Assembly (NCBI GenBank): GCA_022605955.1
Contig: JAKCOZ010000262.1
Location: forward strand, 124,001-188,000
Length of the DNA: 64,000 nt
Source of the DNA: Rallus limicola
Lineage: Eukaryota > Chordata > Aves > Gruiformes > Rallidae
Reading direction: 5' to 3'
Of the stretch, positions 33,086 through 45,400 are shown piece by piece. A program made the translations under genes and the position numbers. The notes below the pieces were generated by a model. It searched no databases, was not told the origin of the DNA, and worked only from the letters and a program-made list of their open reading frames with translations. How positions within the stretch are numbered: the first letter of the stretch is position 1; the number at the start of each line of letters is the position of its first letter.

Positions 33086-33424
33086 CTGATAAGGAGGGGA
33101 TCACAGAAGAGATCAAAGACTTGGAAACCTGTGGTACCGCAACCAGAGCCCAGACACCCTGTAAGGCCCTGGTGTGGTCAGTATGCACACCGCACCATAG
33201 GGGACGGCTGGCAGCAGCCCGCAGGGGGGGTCAGACAATAACACAGTGCCACTCACAGCCACTGGTCCTGACACTGCTGAACCAGTCAGCCAAACCCAGG
33301 ATAAAACACTCAGGGGTGTCCACTATGAGTGTTAAGGTTATGACTCCTCTTTGAGAGGAGGATAATCATCAGTCTGCGTTCACTTGGGAGGGAGTACAAT
33401 ATAGCTTCAATGCAAACACCCCCC

Positions 33425-33545
33425 TGCCATTACTCAAAGTGCCCTGGCAGGAATATTAAAGGAAAATGATATCCTAGCAGGTGGATTACACCAGATTTCT
33501 AACCAATTCACTGTCAAGCTATAGATGTTCGAGCAGCTCTCTTCT
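33425..33545 (+). repeat. ERV-derived segment, copy 2 of a local duplication
   Basis: Second copy of the segment at 31930-32060, following a WEGVQY-type RT word (about 33389). This suggests two pol fragments of one ERV family in tandem. Confidence 0.5.
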
Positions 33546-33699
33546 CTTTTAATCACAGGACTGCTCCAGGAGGAACAAGGAAAGGGACAGCTGAGAAGGT
33601 GGAGACGTCATAGGTATCCATCTGAAATATGAACTGTACCTGGAAGGAATTGAAGAGATACTCAAACCTGAAGCACGGACTGGGAGCTTTGATCTTAGG

Positions 33700-34520
33700 A
33701 TCTTAGTTTTGCCTGTCTGTTTCTGTGTTTGTTTCAGTTGGGATGATTGTTTGTAACTCAAGTTTTAATAATAAGCGCTGCATCATGGCTCTAATTGTAA
33801 AAATCTTTGTAATAATAATTGCCAGTTCTGTAACCACAGGCATAAACAGACAATCTAGTATATGGAATAGAGAGCCTCGAGCTTTTGAACATGTTGATGG
33901 TTCTCTGATTAGGAATCACACTGAACCAGACAATGTGATCTATAAAATTATATAAGGTTTTGCTCATATGCTTAACTTTTTTCATGTGACTACCTGTTTG
34001 CCTTTACCACCTACCCTTACTCAAGGGACCCCAATAACAGCTCTCTGTGGACATGGGTAAAAATTTAGATTGGCTCTGGAACCAGAATAAGTCCATAATT
34101 TGGGTACAATTTCAATTGAAGTGTTTAGCAATGCATTAAATTGAATCTCTGTTTGGAGCCTAAATTGTTCCTGTGCCCCCTTTTGCTGGGACAATAGGAC
34201 TTTGGGATGCAAACAATCCGATCCTTCCAACAGCCATGTTCCAGACACCCATGGGCAGATACACAAAATGGGAATGTGCCATACTGGGGAAAGTGCTTGG
34301 TCCTGAGGTGTTTGGAACCAGTAAACACACAGTGGCGTTTTGAATTTCCTTCAACACCCAGTAATTCGTGTCCATGGTTCAACGTAATGCAAGAGCCACC
34401 TGCAAATCGTTTATGGACTCAAGCCCATGAGGAGAGGAGGGATGGCAGCAGGGCTTGCTAGTGTCAACACAACCTGATATAAAAACACCTCTGTGGAATG
34501 GCACAAATAGTGTTAATTGT
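33700..34520 (+). pseudogene. possible ERV env remnant
   Basis: A frame beginning near 33786 has a hydrophobic leader (MALIVKIFVIIIASSVTTG) and an N-H-T sequon, then is broken by stops. It looks env-like but has no diagnostic domain. Confidence is low. Confidence 0.25.
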
Positions 34521-34639
34521 ACCATTGGTGGGGACCTAGGAAAGAGCTGTGGTTAATTCCTTCATTATGGCATTTAGTCAGTGCTGCCTGCTTGTGTCAG
34601 AATTACCAGAGCCATGTTCTCCAGCAATGAGATGCAATA

Positions 34640-35010
34640 GTAGCACAAGCTATAAAGATTTAGAATATACTAAGAAATCACATCCCTTTTTTCATCAAAA
34701 CGTCCTTAGTTTAAGTAAACTCTTCCACATTGCACTCACACAAGCTAAGGACATAATTCAGGCTTGTCCTGACTGTCAGCATGTCACCTCCCCTGTGACA
34801 TCTTTTGGGATTAATCTTCATGGTCTGTGCTCTAAAGAAATTTAGCAGACTGGCATAACTCATATCCCTCAATTTGGCCGTTTACATTTTATTCATGTGA
34901 CAGTGGATAGCTTTTCTAAATCTGTACTACTGCTCATACAGGGGAGAAAGGAAAAGATATCTGTAAGCATTGGACTCGCTGTTTTGCAACCATGTGTCTA
35001 CCAAAATCCA
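34640..35010 (+). pseudogene. ERV integrase fragment (zinc-binding end)
   Basis: Encodes HPFFH and, after about 30 residues, CPDCQ: the HHCC zinc-binding layout of retroviral integrase. A degraded core with THIPQFGRLHF and a TVDSFSK-type word follows. Stops are present. Most like class II ERVs. Confidence 0.6.
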
Positions 35011-35059
35011 TTACAGCAGGTACATCCAGAATAAAAATACAGAAAGGCAGTTCCTGCTT

Positions 35060-35420
35060 GACCAGCCTGATCTCTTTCTATGATAAAATGACCCCCTTGG
35101 TGGATGAGGGTAAAGATGTGGATGGATCTGGATTGAAAAAGCTATCTGGATTTTCACAAAGCTTTTGAAACTGTTGCCCATAGCATTCTCCTAGAGAAAC
35201 TGGCTGCTCTTGACTTGGATGGTTGTACTCTTTGCTGTAGTTTTGCATAAAAAAAAACCCAAAAACCTGGATGTCTGAGCCCAGAAAGTGGTGGAAAATG
35301 GAGTTAAATCCACCTGGCAGCCGGTCACCAGTGGTGTTCCTTGGGGCTTCCCCATAAATTGAGTGCAATTTTTAAACAATGTTGAGAGATGTTGCCCAAT
35401 ATGTGGACTTGCCATGACAG
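35060..35420 (+). mobile_element. CR1 LINE RT fragment, degraded
   Basis: Translated words resemble the CR1 RT stretch around (L)VDEG...KAFETVAHSILLEKL, broken by stops. Confidence 0.6.
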
Positions 35421-35449
35421 AAATGCCATGTACAAATATCAGCTGAGGC

Positions 35450-35831
35450 TCATGAGCTGTGGTGGTTGATCCCCAAACAGTGGCTAAGCACCATGTGCTG
35501 CTTGCTTGCTTCTGGAGGAGAAAGAGACAGAGCCTCCATGGGTTGGGATGAGCGGAGTTTACTGCCAAAATCACCTTGAAAGGAGAAGAATAACAGCTCG
35601 TGGCAAATTGCACTTGCACCCTGTAATAACGGAGTACCTTATCTGCCTGATGATAACACAACTGACCCAACGGCTCTGGCCACACTTGGGCTGCCCTGGA
35701 GACACCCAGCAGTCCCCCTCCCCAATAGGGGGAAGTGCTGTCAAGTGGTGTGGAAAACAGCCCTGGCAAACTCAGCTCCCCTGTGCTGGCTGCTTGGGGA
35801 GGTGAACTCTGGCCTGGCCAGAACCAGGACA
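35450..35831 (-). mobile_element. LTR-2 end fragment
   Basis: On the - strand it begins TGTCCTGGTTCTGGCCAGGCC. Same family as 9066-9842. Confidence 0.5.
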
Positions 35832-35989
35832 ACAAACACAGATGATATCTTGTCATAAGCCAGTATCACAGAGTACAAGAGAATTAGAATCCTGACTCCC
35901 CGAGGTGATAAACAACGGGGCTGGGATTAGATAAAGCAAGTGTGGGCTCACACATCACAGACCAAACAAAACATCACAGTTACCAGCAT

Positions 35990-36065
35990 GTTTGAATAAC
36001 AGGAATAAATATATATTTAACATATTGTTTATTTATTATTATTATAATATATTTTATAAATATCA
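35990..36065. repeat. AT-rich low-complexity tract
   Basis: Runs of TAT, TTATTATTATTA and TATATT. Confidence 0.8.
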
Positions 36066-36120
36066 CAGCTTTTTAACATGATCATCAGGTCCGATGTACC
36101 ATTATCACAACCCTTCAGTC

Positions 36121-36291
36121 TCCCAGTTGGGAGACAAAAAAGGACTGTTCAGGGCCAGGGATCAGCTGAGCACCATGTGCCCCTCGCTCACCCCTTCCCT
36201 GGGAGGAGAAACAGACAGAGCTCCACAGGTTGGGATAAGGACAGTTTGGTGACAAAACACGTTGAGGGGAACAACAGAGCCTGAGATGGAA

Positions 36292-36324
<33 letters not shown>

Positions 36325-36585
36325 GCACACACACACAGAGTGATGACACAGAACACAGAGAGACCCAACAAGGTGGGAACACAGAGCACTGCACTGACGT
36401 GGTGACTGACCCAACACCTGACCGCACTGGGATTGTCCCTGAGCCACAGCAGACCAACCCCTCTCCAACCAGCCCCTCTTACGGGGGTGCAATGTCAGGT
36501 GTTGTGGAAAACAGCCTGTGCCAGCTCAGCTCCCTCGTGCTGGCTGCTTGGGGAAGTGAACTCTGCCCTGGCCAGAACCAGGACA
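36121..36585 (-). mobile_element. LTR-2 end fragment with microsatellite
   Basis: On the - strand it begins TGTCCTGGTTCTGGCCAGGGC. It is followed by CR1 sequence, in the same junction as at 9842/9843 but outside the palindrome. Confidence 0.55.
36294..36341 (+). repeat. (AC)n microsatellite
   Basis: Interrupted AC tract inside the LTR-2 fragment. Confidence 0.92.
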
Positions 36586-37270
36586 TTATCCACCCTCTCT
36601 GTCCATCATAAAAAGCCACCAGGTTTGCCAGGCACACTTTGCCCTTAGTGAAGCCATGTTAGCTGTCACCAATCACCTCCTTTTTCTCCATGTGCCTGTC
36701 TCCAGACTTCTTGCTGATTTCCTCTTTGCTGGGATGCATCCCCCTGAGCTTGGAGGAGGTGACCTGTGAACACTAGCCAGCTGTCTTGGGCCCCTCTTCC
36801 CTCCAGGGCTTTGTCCCATTGCACTCTACCCAGCAGTTGCCTCAAGAGGCTAAAATCTGCTCTTCTGAAGTCCAGGGTAGCAAGCTGACTGCACACCCTC
36901 CTCGTTGTCCTGAGGAGACAGAACCTCACCATTTTGTGATCACTGCATCCAAGGCTGACCTTCATCTTCATGTCCCCTACCAGCCCCTCCTTGTTGGTGA
37001 GAACAAGGTCCAGCATGGCACAGCTCCTCACTGGCTCCTCTCTCACCCGGAGGAAGAAGTGATCATCAACACATGGCAGGATTGCTTGTGCTCAGCTGTG
37101 TTGTCCCTCCAGCAGATATCGGGGGGATTGAGATCCCCCATACAGACCAGGGCTTGAACATCCATATTCTCAATGTTAAACGTTATCTAAACCTCCTGTT
37201 TCTCAAGTTTCCACACAGTGGGCTATAGCTTAGCACATAGATGACAAGGTTTGGTTTTACAGAGATACAA
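36586..37270 (-). mobile_element. CR1 LINE ORF2 fragment
   Basis: Parallel copy of 9843-10526 (LDLVLTNKEGLVGD, GCSDHKMV, TLDFRRADF words on the - strand). It is not interrupted in this region. Confidence 0.75.
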
Positions 37271-37700
37271 GATAAACCCAAGGTTTTATATCTCAATTAC
37301 AAAATGCAAGTTTCAACAGCTCCCTTTCAATTTCCCCTCTTTAAATATTTCTGTAAATTCTTTCACATCATTTCATATTGAATTGATTTTTCTTGAAATT
37401 TCCTTTCATTTGCTTTGAGTTATGATAGTTTTATAAAAGATTTATGTCAAGTCTTGTTATGCTTTGTATATAGCTTTTAACTGTTTTAACTGCTTTTGAC
37501 TGAATCCTTCCACACTGTTTCCATCATTTGATACAAGACATTCATGCCTGGCACTGACTCCAGGAAACATCTAATTCTGAAACTGGCCAAATTGTCCATT
37601 TGCAAACATGAATTGTTTGTTCCAAAAAGCAAGGTTCTTGCTGCGTAGATTGGTGACTGCAAACCATTCCATTTATGGTTAACTCAGGCTTTGTGAAGGA
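37271..37700. other. intergenic block upstream of copy E
   Basis: No gene. The part from 37490 matches 18360-18560 and, reversed, 50181-50400. Confidence 0.5.
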
Positions 37701-38441
37701 CTGTGTCCCTCAACGGATGTTTAAGGGAATAGGCCGAGACCCTGTTGGTGGTTGTTAGTACAAGTGGGTGTCTGTCTCAGCATAGCTTAGAACATCACAT
37801 CATCTACCACTGCCGTAGCAATGGAGTATCAGGCAAACCACAAGAGGAATCATTTCCTGCCCTCCTGTGAACCTCTCTGTGTAGCAAAATCTGAGAACTT
37901 TAACCCAAGCCCCATGCATGTGCCCAGACCCAGGGTGAGAAACCAGAGAGGGGTCTGAAGACCCCTGAAGACCACTGAGGATGTCGGGAGACGCCCTAGT
38001 GATGGCATTGGGCATGCGCAGCACCACAAGACAAGGGATGGGTGGGGTTAAGCTCAACTATTCTTAGAATATGCTGATTGTTTCTCAGAAGGGGCAATAC
38101 ACCTCAATAAAAGAGCCCTGACAACCAGCACCACACCGATTCTCCACCTGGCCTGAAGTCGAGTGGGACTGACGGGACCCCGCAGCTCCACGGTGGTAGC
38201 TATTGCCCCTTTGCTGTCCTTTCTCCCCATCTTTCTCTCTCTTTCTTGCATCTCGGTGAATGTTGATGTAGCTGTTAAACTCCTTCTTGTCCTTATGGCC
38301 TCTGACCTGGTTTGTGTCTTAATCTCACTCTGGGAAGAACAAGGAATCTCCCCCAGCCCGGACCTTTCCGGGTCGGGACACACCTGTGTCCACCAGCAGC
38401 GCAACAGGGACGTTCCCCCAGCCCAGAGCTGCTCCTGCCAG
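37701..38441 (+). promoter_or_regulatory. shared upstream block of ART units (copy E)
   Basis: Full-length copy, very like that of copy D, with AATAAAAGAGCCC at about 38107. This places copies D and E as the closest relatives in upstream sequence. Confidence 0.4.
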
Positions 38442-38919
38442 ATCAGGCAGGGACCAGGATGTCCCCAACCCTGCTGCCTGGATCCTGCCCTGCCTCCTGC
38501 CCTCTGAGCCCCTGCACAGTGTGGGGGGATACAGGCAGGGTCTGACCTTCCATCAATGGCTCCGTGCCACCTGTGCCACAACCTGCCCCGTCCTCAGTGG
38601 CATGACAGGGGGTTGGTGCAAGCCCTGGGCTCCAGGTCAGCATCAGGTCCTGCAGGCAAATGCAGAGCCCTGAGTGGGACAGCACCTGCACCCAGGTCAG
38701 AAGAAAGGCAGTTTATGCCATGGAGGTTTCCTGACTGGCTCCTGCAGCCAGGCTGCAGGGCAGGAGGGGTCAGTGGGCAAGCTGAGTGCTGGGGACTTGG
38801 GATGGTAAAACTAACCAGGGGGTGGGGACTAGATCTGAGCCTGAGCAATGCTGCCTGGGACTGCTCCAAAAAGGGTGTCTGGTTCTCCTCTTTCCTACCA
38901 GGAACAGGCTGGCACCGAG

Positions 38920-38975
38920 GGGCTGGGTGCCACAGGATCTGGGGAGCAGCACGTCCACACCACCACAGGACACAG
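38920..38975 (+). other. 5' untranslated exon of ART copy E
   Basis: Ends CACAG|GTATGG with GT at 38976-38977. Acceptor TGCCTGCAG lies before the coding exon. Confidence 0.45.
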
Positions 38976-39335
38976 GTATGGCTTCTCGCTGGCGTCCCCC
39001 CAGGGCTTTGCTTCTGGCAGGAGACACCACAGACCCTCGGGCTGCCAGGGCCCTGGGGCCAGGCACTGGGGATACCCGCCTCTGGGCAAGTAGTGGTGTT
39101 GGGGACTTGGCTGGTGCTGGGGTCAGGGTCTTGACTGGTGCCCTGGCTGGGGATGCAACTGGGGCTGCTTCCCCCCAGCCTGCCCCACTGCACAGCCCCC
39201 TCACAGGCCCTGCTCCCCTGAGTTGACCCCACTCTTGTTTCTCCACTTCCCCATCTGCCTGCAGAGGAACCAGTTGCTTCCCTGCCCACAGCACCGCAGC
39301 AGCCGGGGGCTTCTCCCAGGGTGTCTCTGCCTGCC

Positions 39336-41059
39336 ATGGAGCATCTGGCGCTGGGCTTGGTGTGGCTGCCTGGAATGCTGGTCTCTGTCAGCCCCATGTT
39401 CCAGCAAGTCCACATGGTGAAGATGGACATGGCCCTCAGCTCCTTTGACGACCAGTACCAGGGCTGCAGCCACATGATGGGGGAGGAACTGGAGGAGCTC
39501 AACCGCACCGAGTTTGTCCCCGACAGCAACTATGCCCAAGCCTGGAAAGCAGCAACAGCTGAATGGCAGCGCCGCGGGTCCCAGTCGTCAGTGCTGAAGC
39601 CAGAACAGGCGATCGCCCTGATGACATACACCTTAGAAACGCACCCCCTGCATGGGGAGTTCGTCGTGGCTCTGGGTCAGGCTGGGCATTCCCTGGAGCA
39701 ATACCTGCACAACTTCCCCTTCAAGGTGCTGCATTTCCTGCTGATGGATGCCCTACGTGCCCTGCGGGATGCCCAGCCTCGCCAGTGCTACCATGTCTAC
39801 CAGTGGGTCAAAGGCATCGTCACTGCCCAGCAGGGCCAAACTGTCCGTCTTGGGCCGTTAACCTCCATGTCCCCAGACAAGACAATTGCTGAGGAGCTGC
39901 GCGATGGCACCGTCATCTCGGTGAACACCTGCTATGGTGTCCCCATCAGGGACTTCTCCTTCTCTGTAAAGAATGAGGTCCTCATCCCAGCCTTTGAGAC
40001 CTTCAAGGTCACCAGTTTCACCCACGAAGGGAACAGTGCCCGCATAGACCTCCAGTCCCAGGGCGTGTACAGCAAGTACAACTGCGAGTATGTGAAAGGT
40101 GATGTCCTGGGGGATGGTCCCTCCCTGCTGCTGCGCTGATGGGGGACGGGGTGGCCCCATCCCAACAGGTCTGCCAGGAAAGGGGTTGGAGCAGCTCCCT
40201 TATGGAGAGAAGCTGGGAGGGAGCTGGGATGGTTCTGCCTGGTGAAGGCTGTGAGGGGACCTCATTGCAACCTTCCAATCCTTGAAGGGAGTAAAGAAAC
40301 AGGAGGGGAATTGGCTTGTTAGAGGGCAGAGACTGGCAGGACAAGGGGGCTGGGTTGAAGCTGGAGGAGGGAAGGGCGAGAGGAGAGATTGGGGGAAAGT
40401 TCTTTGCAGAGAGTGTGAGGAGGGGCTGGCAGGGGCTGCCCAGAGAGGGAGTGGGTGCCCCATCCCTGGTGGTGTCCAAGGCCAGGTTTGCTGGGGTCAA
40501 CCTTGTGTAGCTCCAGGCCTGGAGGTTGGTGTCCCTGCCTGTGGCAGGGGGTTGGAGCTCTGGGACCCTTGGGGTCCCTCCCAACCCAAACCAGTCTGGG
40601 ATTCTATGATTCTATGATCTCAACAGGGGGGAGGGTGACAGAGGCAGCTGGCCCTTGGGCGTGCATCCTGGCACGTCTTCCAGCCGCTCTCCCCTGGGCT
40701 TTGCAATGGGGCCCTTAGCGGCAAACAGGGTGCAGCGTGGCACAGCGTGGTGGGGCGCAGCGTGGCGCGGCACAGTGTGGTGCAGGGCTGGGGTGGCACA
40801 GGCCATTGCAGCAGCAGTTGTGCTCACGGTTGGTTTCTTTGGCAGAGAAGCGATGCAAGAACCAGCCGTGCGACTTCAGTGCAGGTGAGCTGAGAGACCC
40901 CCCTGCAGCTGGGGAGGGCAGAGCCCATCCAGGCCCCCTGTCCACTCAGCTGACACTGACTGCACCTCTTTGGCATCCTCAGGCCAGAGTGTCAGACACA
41001 AACCCCTCTGGGGGTTCATCCTGGCAGCCACAGCCCTGGCAACAGCTCTGGGAATCTGA
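39336..41059 (+). CDS. ART, copy E (complete exons, degraded active site)
   Basis: Exons 39336-40098, 40846-40884 and 40983-41059 join in phase 1 at consensus sites and would give 292 aa. The layout is signal peptide, N-R-T sequon, four main-exon cysteines, the CKNQPC exon and a hydrophobic GPI signal ending LWGFILAATALATALGI. The active site is altered: YRG reads YQW (Arg to Gln156), STS reads SMS, and ExE reads K212-N-E214, so only the second Glu remains. VLIPPFE reads VLIPAFE. Arginine transfer is not expected, although binding or another role is possible. The first intron holds a CR1 insertion (40184-40620). If that intron is retained the frame stops at 40139. Copy E lies in the palindrome spacer and has no partner in the window. 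Confidence 0.78.
40184..40620 (+). mobile_element. CR1 LINE 3' end inside intron of copy E
   Basis: Runs from GGGGTTGGAGCAGCTCCC to GGATTCTATGATTCTATGA, and sits within the GTCTGCCAGxAAAGGG...ACAGGGGGGAGGG sequence that is continuous in other copies. Confidence 0.88.
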
Positions 41060-41274
41060 GACAAGATGCCACCACTGCTGCAGCACCATGGCAATGGGAC
41101 AAGGATCCACCAGCTTCATGGAGGTGCCAGGATGGGACCGGGCAGCGGGAGGGCTGGGGGCATGGGGACAGCCATGCTGCTTATCCCTGCCATGGTGCCA
41201 CCAGCCCTGGGACGCCCCTGCAGCACCTGGACATCAGTGGAGCCCAGGTGAGACCTTCCCTTGTCTCCCAGAGG

Positions 41275-41280
41275 AATAAA
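41275..41280 (+). terminator. poly(A) signal of copy E
   Basis: AATAAA in the shared context. Confidence 0.65.
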
Positions 41281-42110
41281 GACTTGCTCCAGACCAAGGA
41301 GTCTCTGTTGCTTTCCTGCAGCTCCATGGGCTGGGAGTGGCTGGGGTGGGGGCTGAAGCCAGCATCCAGCCCACTCACGTCTCCAGCCCTCCCACAGCTA
41401 CAGCATCCTGCAGAGCGGTGCCCACAGTGCAGCTCTGCACAAGGGGTGCAGGGGTGTCTCCAATTGGGGTCTGTGCCCCTGCCTGCACATGGTTGCCTGC
41501 AGAATTTGGGGGTGGGAAGGTGGGGGGTGGTGTATCACAGTCCCTGTCAGCGCAGAGGGAACAGGGAGGAGGTGGGCACCAGCCACCCCAAACGCAGTGC
41601 CCAGGAGCAGCATCCTGCCAGGACAAGATGGGTTGGTGGCTCCCCCATTAGAAGCACACAGGGTTCCGCAGCACCATGCTGGAGGACAGCCCCAACCCCA
41701 CCAGATGTAGAGGGGGACACAATGGGCCCTTTTCCATGGGGATCCCTGTGCCCCAGATTTCTCCACAGTCCTCTCTCTCCTCTGGCACATGGTGCAGCCA
41801 TGGGACCAGGCACCCCTGGGGCAGCAGCAGGGCTGCCCGTGGCTCTCTGGCCCCAATCTGGGATCACAGCGGGTTAGGGACACATTCTGCCTTCTGCGGG
41901 CACCAGAGCCACCTCCTTTCCCTCCCTCCTCACCCCACAGCTGCCCTCTGCACCCACAGGCAGCCCTGTCCCCAGGACACAGGTGACTGCAGCTGACCCA
42001 GCCCCGGCTGTCAGGGTGTCAGATGCCAGAGGGGACACGGGACGGGGAGGGAAGTGTCTGGCACAGCCAGGAGCAGGTGCCACAACTCCAGGCACTGTGG
42101 GGTTTCATGG
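41281..42110 (+). other. 3' flank of copy E
   Basis: Shared GC-rich ART flank, ending near the sequence CAGGCACTGTGGGGTTTCATGG as for copy D. Confidence 0.6.
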
Positions 42111-42430
42111 TCAGAACCCTCTACCCCCATAGATGGGGGCAGAACAAAGTACAGCTGACAAGAGGTCAGGGCTCCTCGCTGTGGTTTCTTTCTTCCCCTG
42201 AAATCGAAAGAAAAACAAATTCACATCTCAGTGAGAAGAAGTAACCAATACGGGTGCTTGGTATTGTGCTGGACACACACATAGTCAACTGGGGAGACTT
42301 AACAGCACCTTTTCTGGCCCTCTGGGAGATCCCAGAATCACAGGATTGCAGGGGTTGGAAGGCACCTCAAGAGATCCCGGACACTCTGAAAAGGGTGCCA
42401 GCCCCTGACACCCCTGTGCTGTCACCAGGG
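42111..42430 (+). mobile_element. ERV scrap matching arm sequence
   Basis: Matches parts of 14680-15130 (reversed), including a short CR1 tail piece near 42330-42390. It joins the copy E flank to a gag remnant. Confidence 0.45.
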
Positions 42431-43288
42431 TGCAGCTGTGTGTAGGTGACTGGTTAAGTGATCGAGGCCATTGTGTAAACCCCTCAGCCCCAGAGTGTCA
42501 CAGTGAAGCACCAGGTGTCTCCTCTGAGTCGAAAGAAGCAGAGGAGGAAATGCAGAAACTTACTAAGCGTCTCGAAAAGCTTGAATTGATGCAGCGTAAC
42601 CAGGCGGTTAATTCGGTGCCGCAGACACAGGGACCATGCAAGGTGTCGGTCTCAGAACCCGCACAGGTTTCGGTTCCCTCACGGTGGTCTGGGGTGATTC
42701 GTGACGCGATCTTGGAAGGGCAATGGGAAGCGGCATCGCGGGTCGCCTGCCCCGTAATGTGCAGCGCAGACGGGGGCGAACGGGAACCGCATGACTGGAA
42801 GTTGTTGCAGCAAGCTCATAAAGCTGTCAGCGAGGATGGTTTGTGTTCTGAGGCTGCGAAACAGATCACCGAGAGGATTTTTTACTGCAGATGTGAATGC
42901 ACCTTCTGATATTTGTAATTTGGGTCGTCTGTTGCTCACCCCCTCGGAGAACTTGTTGTTTCAGTCGGAGTGGCATGAGCGTGCTATGCGGGAAACGGCT
43001 ACTCCTAAGAGCCGACGGATCCTTTTTATGGGGTAACAGCTGAAATGTTGGTAGGGCTCAGACAGTCTCCTGATGTCCAAGTAACCTTTCCAGCACCTTT
43101 TCATTGGCTCGCAGCTCTCCTTGCTTTGGAAGTGATTTTTGCTATTCCTCCGGGAAAAAGAGAACCGTTTTTTGCCAGTGTTAAGCAGGGAGCTACGGAG
43201 TCCTTCGGACATTTCATAGACTGAATGTGGGTTGCTATTTGAGATAAGTGAGTTCCCTGAGGAAACTAAACAGCAGTTGTGAGGTGCC
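42431..43288 (+). pseudogene. class II ERV gag (capsid part), broken
   Basis: A frame with a coiled-coil-like acidic stretch (EAEEEMQKLTKRLEKLEL) leads into a capsid-like region around DWKLLQQAHKAVSEDG and, after a frameshift near 42880, APSDI and RLLLTPSE words. Consistent with a beta- or alpharetrovirus-like gag. Interrupted. Confidence 0.55.
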
Positions 43289-43885
43289 ATGGTTCACGAT
43301 AATTCCAACCCTTCCACTCGTTCTATTCTGGCTACGCTCCCCCAGGGATCGTCAGTGGAAGCAATGTTGCAGAGAGAGGCGTTGCAAGGTCGTCAGGCAG
43401 CCCAGATTGCTGCGGCGCTGCAGGCTGCTTTTCCTCTAAACGGCAGAGAAACAATTACACCCCTGAGACAAAAGCACATTCGTTGTTTCCGCTGTGGAGC
43501 ATCGGGACATGTTTGTCAGGACTGTACAGCGAAAGTGATAATTGCCATTGTCCTATTCCCCATGCCACGAAACTCTGTCGCCGCTCGGGAAACGGACAGC
43601 ACAGCGCAAAGCAACGGCGCGCCAAGACACAACTGCCGAGCAACGATCCAGTCCTCCAGGATATCTCGACGAGCATCAACCAGCAACCAGGGGAAGCCTC
43701 GGAGTGGATGTGGCAACAGCAGTAGACATCCATTTGCCAGATACCAGTGTGGAAAAAATCAAATTACAAGCAAAAGGGCCTTTATCATCCTCTCGGCATT
43801 TACATGCAATTTTGTTGGGAGAGCTTCATTGGGGTTGTCTGGGATAATGTTAATTGCAGGGGTAATTGATGCTGATTATGTGTGA
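43289..43885 (+). pseudogene. class II ERV gag nucleocapsid region
   Basis: Contains a CCHC zinc knuckle with spacing C-x2-C-x4-H-x4-C (CFRCGASGHVCQDC, near 43484-43525), followed by a basic, Gln/Ser-rich tail. It is open for 198 codons but isolated from capsid and protease frames. Confidence 0.65.
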
Positions 43886-43897
43886 GATATTTTTGCC

Positions 43898-44398
43898 TTG
43901 CTGTTCACAATAACTCCACCTATATTCATTCCAGCAGGAACTCTTATAGCACAACTCATAGCCGTGCCTGTGGAAACTCAAATAGTCATGCGGCTGGAGC
44001 AAACTGGGGGCTTTGACTCGACTGGGAAGCTGGCATGCTTGACCACCCAGCTGGGAGAACGGCCTTTGGTGACGGTAACGTTGCGGCAGGGTTCAAGTGG
44101 TATCACGGTGACAGCATTGCTAGATTCGGGTGCTGATATTTCTATTGTGTCCTCACTCCGTTGGCCTTCACAGTGGCCCACAGAGGCAGTCAGTAGCATT
44201 GCGGGAGTTGGAGGTTTAACTATCACCCTACGATCACGATTTCCAGTTGTTGTACAAGCTACCAAGGAAAATCCAGTTGCCGTGCTGCTACATGTAACTC
44301 GCTTGCCAAGCAACTTACAGATGTTACTCGGTAGGGCCGCGCTTGGCCAGACGGGAGTGCGACTGACAAGCCAGGGTTTTCAGCATTGGCCGCTGTAG
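43898..44398 (+). pseudogene. class II ERV protease remnant
   Basis: A frame of 166 codons with the retroviral aspartic protease motif LLDSGADISIV (about 44117-44150) and a LLGRAAL word where a conserved C-terminal helix is expected. It overlaps the RT frame start. Confidence 0.7.
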
Positions 44399-45283
44399 CG
44401 CCGCCAGCAGCCTCTCTTACCTGGCTATCTGATGAACCCGTACGGGTGGGACAGTGGCCCTTGAATCAGGAGCGCTTACAAATTGCGAAACAGTTAGTAA
44501 AGGAACAACTGGATGCGAAGCATACTCGGCCTGTCCATGGAATACACCCATATTTGTTATTCAAAAGAAATCTGGCAAGGGCTGTCTATTACATGGTTTG
44601 CATAAAATCAGTGAGCAAATGGAAACAACGGGATCCCTCCAACCTGGCCTCCTACAATGTTACCTGCAGGATGGCATATTCGAATAATTGATTTAAAGGG
44701 CTGCTCTTTTACTCTTGCAATTGCAGAGCAGGATTGTAAAGGATTTGCATTTTCAGTGCCACTGATTAACAAGGCAGAACCAGCAGGTAGGTATGAATGG
44801 GTGGTTCTGCCTCTAGGTAGGAAAACCTCCCCCACAATGTGTCAATTATTGGTCGCACAGGCCTTGAAACCCCTACTGGAGCAATATCCTGGTATGATAA
44901 TTTACCATTACACAGATGATACTCTGCTTTGCCAAGCTGGAGATTTTCCTGATGCTTGAAATCAGATGGTCGTTGCTCACTTGCAGCAGTGTGGCCTTGC
45001 AGTAGCACCAGAGAAAATTCAAATTGCTGCGCCCTACTTGTATTTGGGATGGGAAATCACAGATGCCATTAGTAGGCCTCACTACAAAAATTACTACCCT
45101 TCATGATTTGCAGTCAGTGGTAGGGCACATAGAATGGGTGCGTCCTCTGGTTGGGATTTCTAACCAGCAGATGGAGCCACTGCTTGCACTTCTGCCAGGT
45201 TGTCCTCCATCTGACCCTGTATGTTCATCAGAAGCTTCAGAAAAGGCCTTAAACACGATTGCTGCACAAACTCGGGATCACAG
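44386..45283 (+). pseudogene. class II ERV reverse transcriptase, broken
   Basis: N-terminal words [11 protein letters not shown] and KQLVKEQLD, a shifted frame with [15 protein letters not shown], then the catalytic Y-T-D-D at about 44911-44922. Frameshifts and stops occur between them, and a CR1 tail interrupts the 3' side. Not functional. Confidence 0.7.
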
Positions 45284-45400
45284 AATCACAGAATCTTAGG
45301 GGTTGGAAGGGACCTCAAGAGATCATCGGGTCCAACCCCCCTGCCAAAGCAGGTTCCCTATCTCATAGTACATAGATAGGCATCCAGAGGAGATGTAGCT
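45284..45400 (-). mobile_element. CR1 tail inserted in ERV pol
   Basis: ATCACAGAATCACAGAATCTTAGGGGTTGGAAGGGACCTCAAGAG: a short 3' CR1 piece interrupting the RT/RNase H region. Confidence 0.85.
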
